A stretch of 49,902 bases of DNA, from contig JAAYKK010000078.1 of the NCBI GenBank assembly GCA_012522435.1, positions 1 through 49,902 of the forward strand, written 5' to 3'. Each line of letters begins with the position of its first letter. Within the stretch, counting starts at the first letter, position 1. The translations under genes were made by a program, and so were the position numbers. Below, piece by piece: positions 8,735 to 18,493 of this stretch. Below the pieces are notes generated by a model. The model saw only the letters and a list, made by a program, of their open reading frames with translations. It had not been told where the DNA came from and ran no database searches. The stretch comes from Clostridiaceae bacterium. GTDB lineage: Bacteria > Bacillota > Clostridia > Saccharofermentanales > DTU023.

Positions 8735-9930
8735 GAAAACATAGCGTAATTATAGTAGGTGGTGGCCTAGGTGGCGCTACCTGTGCATTTTTCTGTAGTA
8801 AATTAGGGTTGGATGTTTTAATGGTAGAAAAAGATCAATTCCCTCGCGATAAGATCTGTGGTGATGGTTTGCAGGCACCCATGTATCCAATTCTAAAGGA
8901 AATGGGAATCCTGGATGATGTGCTCGCCGTTTCATTTCCCAATAATGGCCTAGCCTATGTAGACAGCAGAAAAGAACGTGCCGTAATGTATTTCCCTCCT
9001 GAAATACCTCCTCACTACAGCTGTCCTCGATACATCTATGATGCGATCGTTAATAAAGCAGCGGTTGATACCGGGATTGACTATATGGACAATTTCGAAG
9101 CACTAGAAGTAATTACCCGTCGTGGACAAGCTTGTGGAGTCAGAGGTTTATACAATGGTAGTTTGTTGGATCTGGAATGTGATCTCGTGATTCTCGCAAA
9201 TGGTTCTCACTCCATGTTATCTCGCCAAATGGGATTCTATGAAGAAGATCCTGACTATGTTTTCTATGGTCTTCGTGGTTATTTTGATGGCGTTAGGGGG
9301 ATCAAAGATGAATCAGAATTTGTTTATGCAGATATTTTCAGGGATGGTGGTTACGTTTGGCTCTTCCCGGAAGGTAGATCTGAAGATGGCACTACACGCT
9401 GTAATGTAGGTGTGTTCATCACAGAAGCCAACCTGAAAGATCTCGACATGACTATGGAAGAGATTTTGTGGTGGTGGCGAGACAACACTAAAACCGGCGA
9501 CCAACGTTTGGGAAAAGCCAATCTCGTCGGTAAATTAGAAGGTTGGCGACTACCAACAGGTAAGCACCAAGCTGTCCACTCTGCCGGCGTGATGGCAGTT
9601 GGCGATGCCGGAAACATGATCGATCAGTGCTATGGCGGTGGCGCAGGCACTGCAATGATAAGTGGCAAAATAGCTGCCGGAATAGCATCAGAAGCAGTCA
9701 AGGCCAATGATTTTTCAAAAGAATTTCTTAACAAATACGAAGATACCATCGAAAAAGTATTAGGTAGTTTTTTTGAAGGTGTCCAAATCTGGCGGGACCA
9801 CCTATTCGGCAAACCCGAAACAGTCATAGAATTTGTTGACTATGTAAACAGCGGTGGTCCCGGTGCTATGACAGGTTACCTAATGAGCAAAGGCATCGAG
9901 CTACCAGCTGAACCTTATTCAAGTAAATAA
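8731..9930 (+). CDS. geranylgeranyl reductase family FAD-dependent oxidoreductase
   Basis: IIVGGGLGGATCAFF, DKICGDGL, GDAGNMIDQCYGGGAGTAMISG; ATGA start/stop overlap with upstream gene. Confidence 0.85.
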   Translation: MRKHSVIIVGGGLGGATCAFFCSKLGLDVLMVEKDQFPRDKICGDGLQAPMYPILKEMGILDDVLAVSFPNNGLAYVDSRKERAVMYFPPEIPPHYSCPRYIYDAIVNKAAVDTGIDYMDNFEALEVITRRGQACGVRGLYNGSLLDLECDLVILANGSHSMLSRQMGFYEEDPDYVFYGLRGYFDGVRGIKDESEFVYADIFRDGGYVWLFPEGRSEDGTTRCNVGVFITEANLKDLDMTMEEILWWWRDNTKTGDQRLGKANLVGKLEGWRLPTGKHQAVHSAGVMAVGDAGNMIDQCYGGGAGTAMISGKIAAGIASEAVKANDFSKEFLNKYEDTIEKVLGSFFEGVQIWRDHLFGKPETVIEFVDYVNSGGPGAMTGYLMSKGIELPAEPYSSK

Positions 9931-9992
9931 GCAAATGTCTATTCGATGTAGAGAACAATTCATCACCTAATAGTTTCCTATATCAGATATAT

Positions 9993-10033
9993 TTAATAGA
10001 GGAGGTCACTTCTGAAGATACCTCCTCTATTAA
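9993..10033 (+). terminator. terminator of the redox operon
   Basis: 14-bp perfect stem TTAATAGAGGAGGT/ACCTCCTCTATTAA followed by a T-rich stretch. Confidence 0.75.
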
Positions 10034-10058
10034 TTATATCTTTTAAGTTTAGTATTAT

Positions 10059-10226
10059 TCAGAAGAATATTTGTTTTCTCATTCTTACTTTAGCTATCAC
10101 CAACAAAGTTGCTATTGCAAAAAATGTCATAGTAGTTATTTTATTCCGAGAAGCTAATTCACCTGTACGAGGTGTACTTGCAAATCGTAACAGTTCTTCT
10201 TTTTTAATCAGACAAACATTTTTTAA
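10059..10226 (-). pseudogene. remnant C-terminus of an LPXTG-like cell-wall-anchored protein
   Basis: Reverse-strand frame: LKNVCLIKKEELLRFASTPRTGELASRNKITTMTFFAIATLLVIAKVRMRKQIFF*; TPRTGE, hydrophobic stretch, basic tail; TAA directly upstream and no plausible start. Confidence 0.55.
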
Positions 10227-10317
10227 TTATTAAAAATTTCTTCAACTATTCTAATTACTATTGTTTTTTATAAGAAATAACTCAGATTGTATAACTAATA
10301 AATAGTATTAATAATAT

Positions 10318-11178
10318 ATGACTAAATACATTTCACACTACAGCGCTTTAAAATATTGGAATATTCCTCTTGCAAATCAATATTATCAAGATAAGATTGC
10401 TAAATTTGGAGATTCTCAATTTTTAGTTCTCAATCGCACAGACAGATATTCTCACCAAGGACGGGTGCCTTTTGTTTGCACAAAAACTATTCCCCTAGGC
10501 GGTGTCTTACAGACAAACAAAACAGGCATCGTTTCACTGCCTCTTGTTTTTTTACAATTAAGTCAAAAAATGGATATTCTTAACACTATTATTTTAGGAA
10601 ATATTTTGTGTTCTCATTCTAATGGACCAAATTCTCCAATCAAAACAAATCAAAATGAATTGTATGATTTTGTGAATAGCGCAAAAGGTTTTTGTGGCAG
10701 ACGCAAGTCCTTACGTGCTTTACAATATATCCAAAATGGTGCTTGCTCAATAATGGAAATCTTCCTTGCGATGTTGCTTAAGTTGCCATATTCATTAGGA
10801 GGTATAGGTCTGAAAGGAGGTCATTTTAATTTTGAAATTATCTTAGACAGAGAAAGCTCCCGTGCAATTAAGAAAAACAGACTTTATGTGGACTACTGCT
10901 TTCCTAAAGAAAAAATCGCATATGAATACTTGGGTGAATGTCACGAAACAACCATTGATCAGGATTCTATTCGGAATATGGCATTAAGACGAATTGGATA
11001 TGAAGTTATCCCTATTACCAAATCCCAACTTTATAACGAATATAGATTAAAACAATTTCTTGATAATGCTGCCGTAGATCATGGCAAAAGAATCCAATTT
11101 CATAATAACGAAAACAAATATCTTGAAATGCAAAGAAAAATCCGAAATCTACTTCCTCGTAAAGCAATAAATAATTAG
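10318..11178 (+). CDS. hypothetical protein with possible DUF559/PD-(D/E)XK-like C-terminal domain
   Basis: Long ORF; YVDYCFPKEKIAYEYLGECHE...RRIGYEVIPITKSQL resembles DUF559/Vsr-like nuclease motifs. Confidence 0.5.
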   Translation: MTKYISHYSALKYWNIPLANQYYQDKIAKFGDSQFLVLNRTDRYSHQGRVPFVCTKTIPLGGVLQTNKTGIVSLPLVFLQLSQKMDILNTIILGNILCSHSNGPNSPIKTNQNELYDFVNSAKGFCGRRKSLRALQYIQNGACSIMEIFLAMLLKLPYSLGGIGLKGGHFNFEIILDRESSRAIKKNRLYVDYCFPKEKIAYEYLGECHETTIDQDSIRNMALRRIGYEVIPITKSQLYNEYRLKQFLDNAAVDHGKRIQFHNNENKYLEMQRKIRNLLPRKAINN

Positions 11179-11221
11179 TTTATTAATTCTTTCATCATAC
11201 ATATTAGTTATTCGAAGTTCT

Positions 11222-11629
11222 GTTCGGAATCTCAACCTCTCCAAATTTTTGTCCACACATCCTTGGCAGGCTTGGAAAACGGAACAAAAATCTGCAATTT
11301 TAAATCTTTCTTGTTCCAAATTTCAACTCCACCAATTTTATTCAGCTTTGAATTTGGCAGACTTGGAAAATGGAACAGAATAGATTAGATATTGTTCGGA
11401 ATCTCAACCTCTCCAAATTTTTGCCCACACATCCTTGGCAGGCTTGGAAAACGGAACGAAAATCTGCAATTTTAGATCTTTCTTGTTCCAAATTTCAACT
11501 CCACCAATTTTATTCAGCTTTGAATTTGGCAGACTTGGAAAATGGAACAGAATAGATTAGATATTGTTCCGAATCTCAACCTCTCCAAATTTTTGTCCGC
11601 ACATCCTTGGCAGGCTTGTAAAACGGAAC
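11222..11629. repeat. 2.4 copies of a 172-bp tandem repeat containing five 64-nt GTTC...GAAC cassettes
   Basis: Cassettes at 11222-11285, 11313-11376, 11394-11457, 11485-11548, 11566-11629, each 64 nt; period exactly 172. Confidence 0.95.
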
Positions 11630-11654
11630 AAAATGACAGAAACAAAAATAAAAC

Positions 11655-11697
11655 AAAAAAACTCCCACGTTCAAAAAGTTTGGACTCGGGAGTTTTG
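11655..11697 (-). terminator. rpsI terminator
   Basis: Reverse strand AAAACTCCC...GGGAGTTTTTTT. Confidence 0.7.
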
Positions 11698-11723
11698 GTG
11701 TAAAATTTGTGTTAATAAAGGAA

Positions 11724-12122
11724 TTAACGTTTTGAGAATTGAGAAGCTTTACGAGCTTTCTTAAGACCATATTTTTTACGTTCTTTAACTCTGGAATCTC
11801 TGGTTAAGAAGCCATTTTTCTTTAAAGTAGCTTTATATTCAGATGTATCTGCATCAACTAATGCTCTGGAAATACCATGACGAACAGCACCAGCTTGGCC
11901 GGAAATTCCGCCACCATTTACATTAACTTTAATATCGTATTTATTTGCAGCACCTGTTGCATTTAGGGGTTGCATTACAATATAGCGTAAGGATGCGAGA
12001 TCAAAATAATCTTCAAATTCTTTGCCGTTTATCTCTATATCGCCTTTTCCAGGGTACAAACGTACTCTTGCAACAGCTTTTTTACGACGACCAGTTCCAT
12101 AATAAAAATCTTTATTTGCCAT
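11724..12122 (-). CDS. rpsI: 30S ribosomal protein S9
   Basis: [19 protein letters not shown] ... [23 protein letters not shown]. Confidence 0.97.
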   Translation of the reverse strand: MANKDFYYGTGRRKKAVARVRLYPGKGDIEINGKEFEDYFDLASLRYIVMQPLNATGAANKYDIKVNVNGGGISGQAGAVRHGISRALVDADTSEYKATLKKNGFLTRDSRVKERKKYGLKKARKASQFSKR

Positions 12123-12139
12123 TTAACTCGTCTCCTTAA

Positions 12140-12568
12140 TTATATTTCCCATACTTCAGGTTGTTGTGCCTGATGATTATGTTCAGGACCTGCATAAACT
12201 TTTAATTTTTTGATCATTTGTCTGCCTAAAGCATTCTTGGGCAACATTCCTTTTACAGCCAATTTAATGATACGTTCAGGATGTTTTGCTTGAAGCTCAG
12301 CATAAGTTGTTTCTTTGAGGCCACCCGGATATCCACTATGTCTGCGATAAATCTTTTTGGTTTCTTTGCCACCGGTTACTCTAACCTTGTCAGCATTGAC
12401 AACTATTACAAAATCACCTGTATCTAAAAAAGGCGTGAATTCCGGTTTATGTTTACCGCGTAAAATAGTAGCAATTTCACTTGCAATACGACCAAGAACT
12501 TGGTCTTCTGCATCTATGACATACCACTTGCGTTCAATTTCAGAAGCTTTCGCTACGTATGTTTTCAT
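12140..12568 (-). CDS. rplM: 50S ribosomal protein L13
   Basis: [30 protein letters not shown]; Shine-Dalgarno upstream of 12568 supports this start over 12598. Confidence 0.96.
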   Translation of the reverse strand: MKTYVAKASEIERKWYVIDAEDQVLGRIASEIATILRGKHKPEFTPFLDTGDFVIVVNADKVRVTGGKETKKIYRRHSGYPGGLKETTYAELQAKHPERIIKLAVKGMLPKNALGRQMIKKLKVYAGPEHNHQAQQPEVWEI

Positions 12569-12715
12569 TTTATTTCCTCCTCGATCGGTTTTAAACATGC
12601 TTAATGAATATACCTAAGCAAAATCAAGTTGTCAAGCTTTTCACCGGTTAGGCATGCTAATCTCTTAATTCCTAATTTTTTCGATGTTTTTCTCTAGTTT
12701 GCTTCCGAGGCAATT

Positions 12716-14215
12716 TTATTTGTTTTTCCGGATACGTTTTTTACGTGACTTGATTATTAATTGAATTAACAGAATTACAATAACAATAAACAGTAAAGCC
12801 CACATAGCTAATAGAACATATTGCATATTATCTTCACTGAGCAAATTCATTAACGAATTATCAGATTCGGACTTTGAAGTTGATTCTTCTGAAGCTGAAG
12901 CTTCTGTTAGAGTTTTCTCCTCTTCTACTTCTGTTTTCGCTTGCTGTTTCGTTTTATCTACAGATCCGGGATCGTCAGGCTGATCCTGATCAACATTATC
13001 AATCAATGCTGCAATCTGCTCTTCTGACAGCTGCCCCTCTTTATAAAGTTCCGAGATATGACAAAGATTTTGATAACCGCTTACTTCATTTGCAATATCA
13101 GGATTGTCGGACAAAAATTGGTAGGCTTCAGCTTCTGTCGGAGCCTCAGACTGTTTAGCAGCTTCTTCCAGCAAAGTTCTAAGCAAAACAGAAACACTGA
13201 AAAATTCACCCGGACGCTCTGCTAGACTACCATTAAAAATAATCCCACAAAGATGTCTACCATCATATGTGTGTACAGTAGCTGATAAGCAATTCCCGGC
13301 TATATCGGTATTTCCAGTTTTGACACCGTCATAGGTATGCAGATATTCCGAACTTAAGTTTAAATCTCCCTGCAACATCAGATGGTTACTATTTGTAACC
13401 ATTGTCCATGCTGTATAAGGATGTATGTTAGTAGGTTCGGAACAATAGGCTCTTCTCGTAACCAGTTTTCTGAAAATATCATGACTCATAGCTCTTTTGA
13501 TAATAAGAGCTAAATCTCTCGGTGTGAAGAAATGATCTTCCAAACCAAAGCCCGCAGCATCAACCAAATTGGTATTTTTACAACCAATTTCCAGAGCCAG
13601 TTCATTCATCAAATTGGCAAAATTTTCTTCTGTCCCACCATAAGTTTCTGCCAGAGCTCTGGCGCATTCATTAGCTGATTGAACCATCATCAAATACAAA
13701 GCATTTTCAGTTGTCGTTTCTTCTCCCGCAATAAATCCGGCACTTGCTGACAGAGGCGAAGGCAAATCTACTGCATATTCGGAAAATACCACAGGTCTTT
13801 GTAAATCAAAATCCGGTGACTCAATCACGGTCAAAGCTGTCATTATTTTTGTCATACTTGCAGGATATGCTATCTCATCCACATTATGTTCCAAAAGGAC
13901 TTCTTCAGTCTCCAAATCCATCACAATATAATTTGCAGCACTTACCTGATCTAAACTAGGATAAACGTGTTTTTCTCTTCCTCCTGTAGGCTGTCCTACA
14001 ACCTGTCTGGGAAATAGCCACGTTTTCTCGTCTGTACTAACTTTAATAGTTTCATCAGATTGTACTTTGATTTCAGCCTGAGTATTATTCTGCTCTGATT
14101 CAAAAAGCTCAGCAGCCAAAGCTGTTTCAGACAAGTATCCGATAAAGAATATTCCTATTAAGATTAGTAGAACTATTTTTCTGATAATATTTTTTGAATT
14201 TTTATTGTTAATCAT
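12716..14215 (-). CDS. D-alanyl-D-alanine carboxypeptidase, C-terminal transmembrane anchor
   Basis: YPASMTKIMTAL (SxxK), SAN, KTGNTDIAG motifs; start could be 14284. Confidence 0.88.
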   Translation of the reverse strand: MINNKNSKNIIRKIVLLILIGIFFIGYLSETALAAELFESEQNNTQAEIKVQSDETIKVSTDEKTWLFPRQVVGQPTGGREKHVYPSLDQVSAANYIVMDLETEEVLLEHNVDEIAYPASMTKIMTALTVIESPDFDLQRPVVFSEYAVDLPSPLSASAGFIAGEETTTENALYLMMVQSANECARALAETYGGTEENFANLMNELALEIGCKNTNLVDAAGFGLEDHFFTPRDLALIIKRAMSHDIFRKLVTRRAYCSEPTNIHPYTAWTMVTNSNHLMLQGDLNLSSEYLHTYDGVKTGNTDIAGNCLSATVHTYDGRHLCGIIFNGSLAERPGEFFSVSVLLRTLLEEAAKQSEAPTEAEAYQFLSDNPDIANEVSGYQNLCHISELYKEGQLSEEQIAALIDNVDQDQPDDPGSVDKTKQQAKTEVEEEKTLTEASASEESTSKSESDNSLMNLLSEDNMQYVLLAMWALLFIVIVILLIQLIIKSRKKRIRKNK

Positions 14216-14403
14216 TATAGTCACCATTTGTATTTTAAATTTCGATCTGAAACGTAAATGTGAATAAAACCTATTAAACCACAATCTTACTTAAAATAGT
14301 AGAGTAACATTGTTTTAGTTTCTTTTTTTGCTATAATCTTGTAGGCTAAGGTGCCTGATCAATCAAAAACAATAACAACATATTAATAATATCCAAGGAT
14401 CTT

Positions 14404-16032
14404 ATGAGCAATAAAGAAAAAATAAAAACTCAATCTGAAATAAAAAGACGTCGTACATTTGCTATTATTTCACATCCGGATGCCGGAAAAACAACTATGA
14501 CAGAGAAGCTTCTCTTATACGGTGGAGCAATTCACCTCGCCGGTACGGTTAAAGGCAGAAAATCAGCCAGACATGCAACTTCTGATTGGATGGAAATAGA
14601 AAAGCAAAGAGGAATATCGGTATCTTCATCAGTCTTACAATTTGAATACAATAATTATTGTGTCAATATCTTAGACACCCCGGGACATCAGGATTTCTCG
14701 GAGGATACTTATAGAACTTTGTGTGCTGCAGATGCCGCAATCATGATGATTGATGGAGCCAGAGGCGTCGAAGAGCAAACGATTAAATTGTTTGAAGTAT
14801 GTCGCATGCGCGGGATACCGATTTTTACTTTTATCAATAAGATGGACCGAGCAGCTCGCGATCCATTTGAATTAATGGATGAACTGGAAAAAGTGTTAGG
14901 TGTCTTTTCTGTACCTATCAATTGGCCTATCGGTACCGACGGAAACTTTCAAGGGGTATTCAATCGCAAGTTAAGCCAAATTGAGTTGTTTGACAATCAG
15001 AAGCAAGATCATGGTGCAAGCATGATCAATGTAAAAGTTTCAGAATTAGACGATCAGAGTTTATCAGAAACGATCGGTGAATTTTATCATAACAAATTGA
15101 TCGAAGATATTGAATTGCTGGATATTGCAGGCGATGAATTAGATTTGGATTTAGTTGCCAAGGGTAAACAGACACCTTTGTTTTTTGGCAGTGCTTTAAC
15201 GAATTTCGGTGTAGAATTTTTCCTGCAGGAATTTTTGCAAATGGCACCCTCACCGGTAGCTAGAGAATCCGATATAGGAGAAATCGACCCTTTAGAACAT
15301 CCGTTCAGTGCTTTCGCATTTAAAATACAGGCTAACATGAATCCTGAACATCGGGATCGAATTACATTTATCAGAATTTGTTCCGGTAAGTATGAAAAAG
15401 ATATGCAAGTGAAACATGTGAGAACCGGAAAACAAATTCGTCTAACCCAACCTCAGCAATTCATGGCTCAGGATAGATCTCATGTAGACACAGCATATGC
15501 CGGAGATATCATTGGTTTATTTGACTCAGGTCAATTTCAAATTGGTGACAGCTTGAGTGCAGGTGAAGATCTTGTCTTTGAAGATATACCGGTCTTTCCT
15601 CCGGAACATTTTGCTCGTGTTTCCGCTCGAGATTCTATGAAGCGAAAACAGTTTCAAAAAGGCATCTCACAGTTAGCCGAAGAAGGTGCGATACAGCTCT
15701 ATCAGCAACCTAATATCGGAACTGAAACCTACATCATAGGTGTGGTGGGAGAATTGCAATTCGATGTCTTGGAGCACCGCTTGAAAAATGAATATAATGT
15801 TGATCTGCGTATACAAAGAATTAATTACCATGTAGCAAGGTGGGTCGAATGGGATGATCCGGAAAAAGCCAAAGCACCGGAGGAGATAATCATCGCCTCT
15901 AACAATCTGTTGGTTGAGGATGAACAACAAAATCCTGTAATATTATTTGAATCAAAATGGGCAACAAGTTGGGTCTTACAGCAAAATCCCGGAATGCAAT
16001 TAAATTCAATCCGCAATCAGGTTGACTTTTAA
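14404..16032 (+). CDS. prfC: peptide chain release factor 3
   Basis: RRTFAIISHPDAGKTTMTEKLLLYGGAIHLAGTVKGRK. Confidence 0.96.
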   Translation: MSNKEKIKTQSEIKRRRTFAIISHPDAGKTTMTEKLLLYGGAIHLAGTVKGRKSARHATSDWMEIEKQRGISVSSSVLQFEYNNYCVNILDTPGHQDFSEDTYRTLCAADAAIMMIDGARGVEEQTIKLFEVCRMRGIPIFTFINKMDRAARDPFELMDELEKVLGVFSVPINWPIGTDGNFQGVFNRKLSQIELFDNQKQDHGASMINVKVSELDDQSLSETIGEFYHNKLIEDIELLDIAGDELDLDLVAKGKQTPLFFGSALTNFGVEFFLQEFLQMAPSPVARESDIGEIDPLEHPFSAFAFKIQANMNPEHRDRITFIRICSGKYEKDMQVKHVRTGKQIRLTQPQQFMAQDRSHVDTAYAGDIIGLFDSGQFQIGDSLSAGEDLVFEDIPVFPPEHFARVSARDSMKRKQFQKGISQLAEEGAIQLYQQPNIGTETYIIGVVGELQFDVLEHRLKNEYNVDLRIQRINYHVARWVEWDDPEKAKAPEEIIIASNNLLVEDEQQNPVILFESKWATSWVLQQNPGMQLNSIRNQVDF

Positions 16033-16053
16033 CTATCTCGAATTAGAGATGTT

Positions 16054-17697
16054 TTAATAACTCAAGAGATCCGTTGCAATTTGTTCGGACATCTGTTTTA
16101 TGTTGAAATTAATTACTTCCGGCTTATTCTTGCTTGAATAGGCAGCAGCAGGAATGGAAATTCCACTTTCTTCAGATAAGTCTATCAGTAATTGACTATA
16201 ACTTCTTTTACGAGATTTATTTGTATCAAAAATTGCTTCAGCCGAGGCTTGAGCAGAGATTAAAGGATTTTCAATTACAGGAATAATAATTTTATCCATC
16301 TTAAGTGCTACTTGCTCAAAGCGTTCAAGTACATCTAAAGTCAATGCAGTATAAGGATCCAGCAAATAATCCGTTCTTATGTACCATTCCTTGATTTGAA
16401 GAACCGTTTGTTTATTGTTTGCATAACCTGTTTGTAAAAAACCATTTAACTTAGATACAATTGATGAGGGTATTTCCAAACTTTCTTTTTCCATAAAATC
16501 AGACATAAGTTGATCGATTAGAGAACAATCTTGATCCGTAGCTTCAAAAAGAACTCTTTCTATATTAGGAAAGTAAATCTTATCCAAAGCCGGAGTATTG
16601 GTACGGAAAAACCGGCGTTTCAATTTGTATTTTCCCCTCCGAAAGAAATCAGCAATAGCTCGATTGCTATTTGATGCGGCAAACAAATGAGATATTGGTA
16701 AACCTGATTTTTTTAAGAGTTGGGCAACATAAATAAAATCCAAATTGAAGTTTGGAAATGCTAATGCGAAATTATCTTTTTTCTCCAGGACCTCTTGCTG
16801 TAATAGATCAAGATAAGCTGAAGTCAATAAGATGAATAAGGCTATGCTTTGTGAGAAATTCAAGACACCTACCGTAGCAATATATTTATTTTGTTTTTGT
16901 AATTCTTGACGTAAATCCTGATCATAAAACAAACTTTGGGTAAAGTATTCAACATCCTGTACTTTCCCATTAATAGTGTATATTTTAAGCAGTTCTTCTA
17001 AATCAAAATCATCTTCAGAGACAGTTTGGTTTGGCTGATCTGATTCAGCATTATTTAATATTTTTAGCTCAGATTCATTTTCTGAATATTCCCCACTGAC
17101 CTCTGATTGATGATCGCTAACAATATTTGTAGTAGATCTAAGATTTTGAATTTCTTTTAAGACATAATTATTTACCGATTTTTGGTCAGCAATCAAAATT
17201 GGTTTCCAGCTTGATTCACAATTATATAGTGTAACCAAGCTCTTTATGCTTTGAATTGATTCACCTGCAATGACAAACCATTGTTCTTCCGGTTGCATCA
17301 ATTCTTCTAAGCATGCAATGCTAAAAGCATGGGTAAAATCGGTATAACAAGCTGAAGGGCCTTTTTCTGTAAAAATAAATAAAGGGTTTAACAGATAAGG
17401 ATTTAACGGTTTCGCTTCATAAACTAATTCGTTTTGATATCGCAGCACATCAAAAGCTTTATCACAAATACTATTTATCTTATCTTCTGATAATTCCGGA
17501 GCAAAAACTCCCAATAAAGCAGCTGCACGATCTTGAAATGATAAATCACCTAAACTGTCAAGAAAATCTGGGCTGAGAGAAAGTGCTTCAGATAGGACAA
17601 ACAAACCTCCCTCAAGAGGTACTCCTTCCCGAATCATCTCCGAAAAATTATAGGTTTTATCAGATTGTCTGGTCGTTTGATATTGCATCTTATTCAC
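16054..17697 (-). CDS. threonine synthase-like protein lacking PLP-binding motifs (predicted pseudoenzyme)
   Basis: ThrC-like framework: GGLFVLSEAL, GPSACYTDFTHAF, KKSGLPISHLFAASNSNRAIADFFRRGKY, NTPALDKIYFPNIERVLFE. Confidence 0.75.
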   Translation of the reverse strand: MNKMQYQTTRQSDKTYNFSEMIREGVPLEGGLFVLSEALSLSPDFLDSLGDLSFQDRAAALLGVFAPELSEDKINSICDKAFDVLRYQNELVYEAKPLNPYLLNPLFIFTEKGPSACYTDFTHAFSIACLEELMQPEEQWFVIAGESIQSIKSLVTLYNCESSWKPILIADQKSVNNYVLKEIQNLRSTTNIVSDHQSEVSGEYSENESELKILNNAESDQPNQTVSEDDFDLEELLKIYTINGKVQDVEYFTQSLFYDQDLRQELQKQNKYIATVGVLNFSQSIALFILLTSAYLDLLQQEVLEKKDNFALAFPNFNLDFIYVAQLLKKSGLPISHLFAASNSNRAIADFFRRGKYKLKRRFFRTNTPALDKIYFPNIERVLFEATDQDCSLIDQLMSDFMEKESLEIPSSIVSKLNGFLQTGYANNKQTVLQIKEWYIRTDYLLDPYTALTLDVLERFEQVALKMDKIIIPVIENPLISAQASAEAIFDTNKSRKRSYSQLLIDLSEESGISIPAAAYSSKNKPEVINFNIKQMSEQIATDLLSY

Positions 17698-18493
17698 CCG
17701 AAGTTTCCTGACTGTCAGAGAAATTATAGGAATTGTAATCTTCTAGTAGTTTATTAACTTCTTCTTGTCCCTGTTTGGCTCTTGAATCTATTTCCTGTTC
17801 CAGCCATTCTAGCCGGTTTTGAGCTTGATTTGAACCTGAAAATGAATTCAAGATTGCAGGTCTGATTACGAAATAAAAGATCAAGAAAGTAATCGTTGCA
17901 ATTGCCAGGACAACTGCCATGAATTTAAGATTTGCTTTGCGCTCTTCAAGTTCATATTCAGCTTCTAAATCAACCGTATCTTCATTACCGAGCTGACGAT
18001 TAATTTCAGCAATTTCATCTTTAGTTGCACCCGGAAGATGTTTTTTGCGCGGTGCTTTTTCTAAAATATCAGTGATAGATATTTCTTTCTTAACTGATTC
18101 ATAAGCATGTTTGCGCTTTTTCTGCTGATCCTCTTCTTGATCAAGCAGTTTGATCTCATGCTCAATGACCTTTAACTGACGTTCTAATAGCTTAGCCTGA
18201 ATATCATCAACGTCTAATAAAGCTACTCGCTTAAAATATTCATTCGCTTCTTTAAAATCACCTTTAGCTGCCAATAAAATAGCATACAAGTGTGATGAAT
18301 AAGAAAACATCGGAAAATCATCCGCTACCGTCTTTAACATAGACGTAGCTTTTGCTTGTTTTCCGGATTTTAACAATTCTAATGCATGATTGTATGTGTT
18401 TAGAACTTTTTGTGTTTCTCGTGGAGTAGCAAACAATTCCACTTGATCAAAGTTAATACGATCAAAATATTGATATTGTTTTTCCCAATTCAA
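17690..18493 (-). CDS. tetratricopeptide-like membrane protein
   Basis: N-terminal helical repeat region (ALELLKSGKQAKATSMLKTVADDFP...GDFKEANEYFKRVALLD), one TM helix. Confidence 0.65.
   Translation of the reverse strand: MNWEKQYQYFDRINFDQVELFATPRETQKVLNTYNHALELLKSGKQAKATSMLKTVADDFPMFSYSSHLYAILLAAKGDFKEANEYFKRVALLDVDDIQAKLLERQLKVIEHEIKLLDQEEDQQKKRKHAYESVKKEISITDILEKAPRKKHLPGATKDEIAEINRQLGNEDTVDLEAEYELEERKANLKFMAVVLAIATITFLIFYFVIRPAILNSFSGSNQAQNRLEWLEQEIDSRAKQGQEEVNKLLEDYNSYNFSDSQETSGE

Noticed and set aside
11222-11629. Tandem array as a CRISPR
   Set aside because: Cassettes are 64 nt, only two alternating types, spacers are 27/17 nt and near-identical between periods; no cas genes.
11370-11764. 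Short ORFs in the tandem repeats
   Set aside because: They arise from the repeat sequence itself and show no ribosome-binding site or protein-family features.
14404-16032. prfC (RF3) as part of a UGA-recoding system with the 7103 gene
   Set aside because: RF3 is a common housekeeping factor and is 5 kb away on its own transcript; no evidence of linkage.
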